This document shows positions 58,707-64,000 of a stretch of DNA of 64,000 nt, in pieces. The stretch is taken from positions 30,201 through 94,200 of the forward strand of contig NZ_NUOT01000069.1 of NCBI RefSeq assembly GCF_002584535.1, written 5' to 3'. Source of the stretch: Bacillus cereus. GTDB taxonomy: Bacteria > Bacillota > Bacilli > Bacillales > Bacillaceae_G. The stretch's first letter is position 1; each line of letters begins with the position of its first letter. Under the pieces are notes generated by a model, which worked only from the letters and a program-made list of their open reading frames with translations, made no database searches and had not been told where the DNA came from. A program made the translations under genes and the position numbers.

Positions 58707-58932
58707 TACTTATGTCTCCAATAGAATAGAGTACCGAAATGAATATCACCAATTAAACCTACCGATTTACGCAGGGAAAAACCCTCCAAACAATCGTTCA
58801 CATATTGCAGAACAATTGTTTGATTCAATCAAATATCTACAGAATTCTTTAACAAAACCTTTTTATTATAATTGCTTGCTTTCTCAATATGTATATATAT
58901 TAGATGTGTTAAAATCAAAAACAACGGCATGA
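58687..58932 (+). CDS. Uncertain ORF, possible fragment
   Basis: An 81-codon frame with the protein-like stretch IYAGKNPPNNRSHIAEQLFD and SIKYLQNSLTKPFYYNCLLS. It lacks a ribosome site at its TTG start and overlaps the promoter for rph on the other strand. It might be the remnant of a longer gene; family unknown. Confidence 0.3.
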   Translation: MKPLVGNTYVSNRIEYRNEYHQLNLPIYAGKNPPNNRSHIAEQLFDSIKYLQNSLTKPFYYNCLLSQYVYILDVLKSKTTA

Positions 58933-58960
58933 TTTTTCAAAAAAAGGAAGGTGAACGAGA

Positions 58961-59206
58961 ATGAACAGAAACCTTATATGGTTAGCATTGATTTTAAGTT
59001 TACTGGTAGTTGTGCCGTTTAATTGGCATCTCGGCATTACTTCGTTAGTTGTAGTATTTATTAATATGATCACTAAATTTTCTTTATATTTCATAGGGAT
59101 ATTATCCGCTCTACACCTTATACAATATTTAAAACGAAAATCTAAATACGAAAAACAAATACTTGAACTTTTAAAAGAAATTAAGGAGAGTACAAAAAAG
59201 GATTGA
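58961..59206 (+). CDS. Small membrane protein
   Basis: The 81-residue protein has two hydrophobic segments (about 5-22 and 27-57) and a basic amphipathic tail, YLKRKSKYEKQILELLKEIKE, likely a coiled coil. AAAGGAAGGTG precedes the ATG. Family unknown. A GGATTG... hairpin directly follows the stop. Confidence 0.65.
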   Translation: MNRNLIWLALILSLLVVVPFNWHLGITSLVVVFINMITKFSLYFIGILSALHLIQYLKRKSKYEKQILELLKEIKESTKKD

Positions 59207-59432
59207 GCCCTGTACAATACAGGATCCAATCCTTATTAGCTGCTTAGAATATTTGTCTAACTTTTTGGATTCACTTTAAATCATGGATTTTTTTAATTGT
59301 CCACGATTCGAGGTACAGTCTAAATATTAAGAAATTGGGCTTTTTTTGTTACCTCATTAAAGCGTCCTATAATTGAATAACTGATGGTTTTCTTACAGAA
59401 AGTTTACGAAATTCATAGTAAATTAGTAAAGT

Positions 59433-59468
59433 AAAGAAGAGAATATCCAAATTAATATTCTCTTCTTT
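59433..59468 (-). terminator. Terminator of DUF3892 gene
   Basis: AAAGAAGAGAATAT with a perfect complement and an 8-base loop, right after the stop. Confidence 0.8.
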
Positions 59469-59480
59469 GGGTTTATCCGT

Positions 59481-59795
59481 TTAAAAAGAAGGCAAGTTAT
59501 CTAAGTTATTTTCTTTAATACCGTCAGGTTCACTACGTATAATATCCCTGCCATACTTATGAAATACGTCCACATGAGCTAACTTCCCTGATTTTGCTTC
59601 ATCAAGAGCAGTAATATAATCTAATTCTCTTCCACTACTTGTTTTAAAAGCAATAATATCATCCTCATCATTTTTACGAACTGCAACAATTTGTTCTACT
59701 CCTGAATCGCCTTCCTCAACTACTTCCAATTGAGCTTGGTCTTCCCCTTGTTGTAAGTAATCATTATAAATTTTTTGAAAGTCTTTTTTATCCAT
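59481..59795 (-). CDS. DUF3892-like protein
   Basis: The 104-residue protein has an acidic N-terminus and a C-terminal DUF3892-like core: IVAVRKNDEDDIIAFKTSSG, ALDEAKSGKLAHVDVFHKYG and RDIIRSEPDGIKENNLDNLP. Function unknown. The start at 59795 follows TTGGAGGTGGG. The 240 bases upstream contain nothing clear. Confidence 0.75.
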   Translation of the reverse strand: MDKKDFQKIYNDYLQQGEDQAQLEVVEEGDSGVEQIVAVRKNDEDDIIAFKTSSGRELDYITALDEAKSGKLAHVDVFHKYGRDIIRSEPDGIKENNLDNLPSF

Positions 59796-60052
59796 AAAAC
59801 CCACCTCCAAACATTTTATTAATATGCTCGGATGCTATTAGTTTTATGTACTGTGATCCTTAAGAAAATTATTTTTTTACAGTTTTTCACATTTCCATTC
59901 TATAAATGCGAACCTATTCCACTTTTTCAGCTCGTATTCAAATCGAACACAATTTTTGCTATAGAACTGCGCCCGATAGTTGAAGAATGAAATTAAAACG
60001 TTTCCCTAAGTGGATCTATTCTCAAATTCAAATTTAGCTATCTGTGCAAAGT

Positions 60053-60634
<582 letters not shown>

Positions 60635-60848
60635 GTTAGGTCCCCCCTTATTATTTATACTCATATTAATTTCAGTATATATAAATAATTATTTTATAAT
60701 AAATCATTTAAATGATTGTGTGAATTCAGTTTACAATGGATTATAGGATTTAGTAAATCCATTTCTCCACAATCCTGCCTATATGCGGAGGAACGTTAGC
60801 TATTATAATAATGTCTGGGTAATAATAAGTAAGTTATCGTTGCTTATT

Positions 60849-60880
60849 AAAAAAGCAAGGCCCGATTGGCCCTGCTTTTT
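60849..60880 (-). terminator. Terminator of cupredoxin gene
   Basis: AAAAAGCAGGGCC/GGCCTTGCTTTTT stem overlapping the end of the CDS; T run on the minus strand. Confidence 0.8.
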
Positions 60881-61268
60881 ATTTGACTATTACTTTTCCA
60901 TCCATTCCTTTCTGGAAATGGTACCGACATATCAGTTCGTATGTACCGGTTTCATTCGGTTTCACGGTAATTGTTTTTTCTTTTCCCGGTTGAATTTCGG
61001 CGTCAATTTTGAGCTTCTCTACAGTGAAGGTGTGCTCTTTTTTACCTTGGTTTTTCAATATCAACGTTGTCGTTCTTCCAATCGGAATAGTGATGACATT
61101 CGGATTAAAGTAATCATCGTTCAACTCGACCTCAATCATTTCCACTGACTCAACAGGCTGCGTTACGACGCTGGATTCGGCAAATACACTGAGTGAGCCT
61201 GTATTTGTCACAACTATAAATATCGCAAGCAAAATGACCGATCCAGTTAACCACTTTTTCACAGACAT
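60879..61268 (-). CDS. Secreted cupredoxin-domain protein
   Basis: The 129-residue protein has an N-terminal signal peptide or anchor (KKWLTGSVILLAIFIVV) and a cupredoxin domain. Copper ligands are visible: His79 in KKEHTF, and the cluster C-R-Y-H-F-Q-K-G-M (Cys114, His117, Met122). It is likely an extracytoplasmic electron-transfer or copper-binding protein. The start at 61268 is chosen for GGGAGG; a TTG at 61274 is possible. Confidence 0.8.
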   Translation of the reverse strand: MSVKKWLTGSVILLAIFIVVTNTGSLSVFAESSVVTQPVESVEMIEVELNDDYFNPNVITIPIGRTTTLILKNQGKKEHTFTVEKLKIDAEIQPGKEKTITVKPNETGTYELICRYHFQKGMDGKVIVK

Positions 61269-61581
61269 TCGCAATCCTCCCTTTCCTAAGCACTATTGTT
61301 TTCCAATTCATAAAATATTATTACTATAAATGAGGTACAACGTGCTTCAAATAGTAACTCTTTCATCTGAAACAGTGACAAAGAAAAAAATCAACTCTTA
61401 TAACGACTTTCTACAATCCATTCTTCTTCACTTAACCTGCACCATTAGTTTAAGTGTAATACTTCATATTCAAACAAAATATTTTTTATCATCTCTTTCA
61501 TCTAGTTACCTTTTTAACTAAATGGTACAACGAGTATTTCCTAGTGATATTTATTGTATTTTATCTTTGGAATGTGCAATC

Positions 61582-62154
61582 TTATGAATTCCCATTCAAA
61601 CGATAGATTAGTTGCACAACGCCAGAGGAGAACGTTCTTGTATGAACCATCTTTAAATTCAATCTCTGTTTTATATCAATAAACAACGGTTTTCCTTCTC
61701 CCAAAATAACAGGGTGAACGGATAATCTAAATTCATCAACAAGCCCTAAATTGATAAAAGTTGTAATAAGACTTGCTCCACCATATAGCCAGATGTCTTT
61801 ACCAGGCTTATTCTTTAATTTATTTACTTCTTCAATAATATTATCATTTATGAATATTACTTTATGATCGGTCCCTTTTTGCGTTCTAGAAAACACATAT
61901 TTTTCTTTACTATGAACTAATTCCCAAATTCCTTTTTCAGTATCAGTATCTTCAATTTCTGGAGTAAATTGTCCCCATAAATCGTAGCTTTTTCTTCCAT
62001 ATAAAATAGTATCAATTTGATTTAAGAAATTAATAAACTCCATATCAGAGTCCATGATACACCAATCAACTTCCCCATTTTTCCCTTCAATAAAACCATC
62101 TAAAGTAACTGCTAAATCTAAAATGACTCTTCTTAGCCTTACGTTATTGGACAT
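61582..62154 (-). CDS. Dihydrofolate reductase/RibD C-terminal family protein
   Basis: The 190-residue protein has the family pattern ILDLAVTLDGFIEGKNGEVD, ILYGRKSYDLWG, IWLYGGASLITTFINLGLVD and RLSVHPVILGEGKPLF. These proteins share the DHFR fold with the RibD reductase domain; the substrate is unknown. AAAGGGAGG precedes the ATG. Between 61269 and 61581 I see no gene. Confidence 0.85.
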   Translation of the reverse strand: MSNNVRLRRVILDLAVTLDGFIEGKNGEVDWCIMDSDMEFINFLNQIDTILYGRKSYDLWGQFTPEIEDTDTEKGIWELVHSKEKYVFSRTQKGTDHKVIFINDNIIEEVNKLKNKPGKDIWLYGGASLITTFINLGLVDEFRLSVHPVILGEGKPLFIDIKQRLNLKMVHTRTFSSGVVQLIYRLNGNS

Positions 62155-62518
62155 AATTCTTCCTCCCTTTAATCATTTAGATATTGTTTCCTTAACTATG
62201 TATGCTGCTTTTCATTCCCAGTTCATCTTCAAATATATAACCCTCTTATGGAATAACATGACTGATGTTTTTAAACATCTGTATTGTAAATGTAACGATT
62301 TTATTTGTATGTAAACAATTTTAACAACTGTAAATATTTTAAAAGATAAAAAACAACCGTTTACAGTATACAAATAGTGCTAGTATCAAGAGTAATTTTT
62401 TACTTCCCCTTAGGATAGCACTATACTACATTAACATAACTAATAAAAAAGAAATCATATTATAATATTGAATATATTATTACGAAGTTTAAATCTTAAT
62501 TTTAAGGAGGCGTTGTCG

Positions 62519-62575
62519 ATGCAAAAGAAAATAGTATTCTTTGGACTTAAATATGAGGGAATAACGCTTCACTAG
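62519..62575 (+). pseudogene. Short frameshifted ORF before GNAT gene
   Basis: MQKKIVFFGLKYEGITLH follows a strong TTAAGGAGG site but stops after 18 codons. Adding one base near 62563 would extend it as NNASLAQKLRGSITRKGYHI. It may be a broken gene or a leader peptide. Region 62155-62518 shows no other gene. Confidence 0.35.
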
Positions 62576-62617
62576 CCCAAAAACTGCGTGGTTCTATCAC
62601 TCGAAAGGGGTATCATA

Positions 62618-63064
62618 TTGAACAAAATAACTTTAAAACCCATTGATAAAAGTAATTGGGAGGAAGCTACTAGATTATCAGTGAAAGAAGAACAAAGTAC
62701 ATTTCTTGCCTCTAATCTTTATTCTATCGCACAGGTTCAATTTTTAGATAACTTCTACGCAAATGGTATATATCTTGATAATAAATTAATAGGTTTTACA
62801 ATGTTTGGTATAGACGCTAATGATAACAATTTTTGGATTTATAGGCTTATGATTGATAAAGAATATCAAGGAAAAGGGTTAGGTATACAGGCTATATTTC
62901 TCATTATTGAAAAGATAAGAAGCATTAATAATAAAAATATTCCCCTAATTATGATTGGCTATAATCCTAAAAATCTTTCGGCGAAACTAGCTTATAAGAA
63001 GGCTGGATTTATTGAAACTGAATTATCATCTTGGGGTGAACAACTGGCGAAATTCATCTTTTGA
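62618..63064 (+). CDS. GNAT acetyltransferase (PaiA/BltD-like)
   Basis: The 148-residue protein starts at a TTG after GAAAGGGG: LNKITLKPIDKSNWEEATRL. It has the acetyl-CoA motif IDKEYQGKGLGIQAI and NLSAKLAYKKAGFIETE. The layout is that of spermine/spermidine acetyltransferase-like GNATs. It is the intact paralogue of the broken gene at 49582. A terminator follows. Confidence 0.8.
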   Translation: MNKITLKPIDKSNWEEATRLSVKEEQSTFLASNLYSIAQVQFLDNFYANGIYLDNKLIGFTMFGIDANDNNFWIYRLMIDKEYQGKGLGIQAIFLIIEKIRSINNKNIPLIMIGYNPKNLSAKLAYKKAGFIETELSSWGEQLAKFIF

Positions 63065-63078
63065 ACTCTAAAAATTCA

Positions 63079-63112
63079 GGGAGACTTTACTCGAAAATGA
63101 GTAAAGCCTCCC
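63079..63112 (+). terminator. Terminator-like hairpin after GNAT gene
   Basis: GGGAG-CTTTACTC pairs with GAGTAAAG-CTCCC around GAAAAT. Confidence 0.75.
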
Positions 63113-63236
63113 TAAAATACTTACCTTTTTCATGAAGGTTGATGAGTTAGTAGGAACGAATTATGCTACGAAGTTTAAGAATTCTATAATTTAGTTACCA
63201 AATCATTTAAAATACTACTAGAAAGGGTGAACCGTA

Positions 63237-63566
63237 GTGATTCGAGGTATCATTTTACATATCCCTTGTCACAGAAAATCTGAAAGGAGTTTTCTCAAAC
63301 TACAAAAATACATACCTTTATGTGCACGATGCACAGGTATATTGATTGGTTTCTTTATGTTTCCAATTTATTTTTTAATAACACCTTCGTATACGCTATC
63401 ATTAGCACTATCCTTCTCTGCTCAAATTCCATTATTCATCGATGGATTTACCCAAAAGTGGAAATGGAGAAGTAGCACAAATTTACTAAGAGTAACTACT
63501 GGTATCTTAAGCGGTAATGGTATGGGACTACTTATCTCATCTAGTATCATATGGATTCTATCCTAA
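63237..63566 (+). CDS. DUF2085 membrane protein
   Basis: The 109-residue protein has the family motifs CHRKSERSF and PLCARCTGILIGF with conserved cysteines and histidine, followed by three hydrophobic segments. The Cys/His pattern suggests metal or redox binding; function unknown. Start is GTG after AAAGGGTG. It is 30 bases from the Cys-rich membrane protein gene, so the two likely act together. Confidence 0.8.
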   Translation: MIRGIILHIPCHRKSERSFLKLQKYIPLCARCTGILIGFFMFPIYFLITPSYTLSLALSFSAQIPLFIDGFTQKWKWRSSTNLLRVTTGILSGNGMGLLISSSIIWILS

Positions 63567-63595
63567 ATCTATTTTACATCGACGGAGGTATTTAC

Positions 63596-63820
63596 ATGTT
63601 CTGGATCTATTCAATTCTAATTCTCATTTCCGGTGGCAGTGGAATTGGTTTTATCTTTCATGAAAAGTATACAGAAGCAATAGTAGCTTTTGTTATTTGT
63701 TTACTATTTATCGGATTGCTAAATTTTCATCTTAAGAGAAACCCCAAAAAGAGAAATTTGGATTGTGGCACTTTAGATTGTGCCGATTGTTCAGATTTTG
63801 ATTGTGATTGCAAAGATTAA
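63596..63820 (+). CDS. Small membrane protein with Cys-rich acidic tail
   Basis: The 74-residue protein has two hydrophobic segments and ends with LDCGTLDCADCSDFDCDCKD, five D-C pairs in 20 residues. Such a tail is likely to bind metal at the cytosolic face. GACGGAGG precedes the ATG at 63596; the longer frame from 63551 overlaps DUF2085. Family unknown. Confidence 0.7.
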   Translation: MFWIYSILILISGGSGIGFIFHEKYTEAIVAFVICLLFIGLLNFHLKRNPKKRNLDCGTLDCADCSDFDCDCKD

Positions 63821-63863
63821 ATGTAAACTTGAAATAAAGTTGCGGTATGGGACAGTCTCGTTC

Positions 63864-64000
63864 TTGAACTACCCCCACTTAACAGTCTAACCAACTGTTT
63901 GAAGTGGGGGATTCCTACGAACACCAAAGTATCCCTCGGCTTTATGAGTAGGCAATCCCCGTAGTCCCTACGGTTAGAAGCCTTAAGGCCTCTTTTCTCA
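63864..64000 (-). ncRNA. 3' end of an IS200/IS605 TnpB element, probable omega RNA scaffold
   Basis: On the minus strand the block ends with a hairpin, CCCCCACTT (63910-63902) pairing with AAGTGGGGG (63880-63872), and then TAGTTCAA at the element edge. A second hairpin, CCGTAG-CTACGG, lies near 63959-63973, with AAGGCTTCTAACCG further in. This matches the right end of IS605-type tnpB elements in Bacillus. The tnpB gene should lie beyond 64000 on the minus strand. The guide would be the flank from 63863 downwards (GAACGAGACTGTCCC...). Confidence 0.6.

Noticed and set aside
58915-59229. 104-codon minus-strand frame
   Set aside because: It is opposite the small membrane protein gene at 58961 that has a good ribosome site.
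61330-61521. 63-codon plus-strand frame
   Set aside because: No ribosome site, low-complexity S/L-rich product, no family pattern.

Overview
The window looks like chromosomal DNA of a Bacillus cereus-group bacterium (B. cereus, thuringiensis or anthracis type). The evidence is AT-rich DNA, strong AGGAGG ribosome sites with frequent TTG and GTG starts, a tandem array of YrzI small proteins, tyrosine T-boxes on an aro operon, YndM, DUF1657, LtaS and HelD genes, and small dispersed repeats typical of this group. There are no rRNA, tRNA or CRISPR loci. All family names come from reading the proteins, not from searches.

Layout. 1-7 kb: a partial unknown gene, an MFS exporter, PduL-like phosphotransacylase, a class I/II aminotransferase, a FabZ-like hotdog protein, CoaW-like kinase, a CcdC-like membrane protein and PssA. 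7-13.4 kb: HelD with an inverted-repeat-flanked promoter region and a possible small RNA, a 2H phosphoesterase, a second CcdC-like protein, a GntR-ABC operon and a DinB protein. 13.5-14.8 kb: a leader peptide, duplicated terminator-like hairpins and five tandem yrzI genes. 15-28.5 kb: a PerM/AI-2E permease, an HNH-like protein, a type I toxin-antitoxin candidate, HAD, CoaB-like and AAC(3) enzymes, lipoproteins, acetyltransferases and a decayed DNA-alkylation-repair gene. 28.9-36.7 kb: cell-envelope genes (polysaccharide deacetylase, LtaS), an ABC-F ATPase with an asymmetric second site, an Eis-like acetyltransferase, a repeat cluster and a C1q-like protein.

36.7-43.6 kb is an aromatic amino acid operon, DAHP synthase/chorismate mutase-aroC-hisC-tyrA-aroA. 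It is controlled by three T-box leaders that all read as tyrosine specific (UAC): two in tandem before the first gene and one inside the operon. 43.6-47.1 kb holds a lone 1164-residue SIR2-domain protein with intact NADase-type motifs and a long helical C-terminus. It resembles defence-associated sirtuins and is the strongest candidate for a little-described system.

47-64 kb is a patchwork of small metabolic and resistance-like genes (SatA-like, APH-like, rifampicin phosphotransferase Rph, VOC proteins) mixed with decayed genes. These include an acetyltransferase broken by one in-frame TGA and a short open frame before rph that resembles a HelD N-terminus. The right edge is the terminal structure of an IS200/IS605 TnpB element, probably the 3' part of its omega RNA. 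A matching 15-base end remnant lies at about 7.04 kb.
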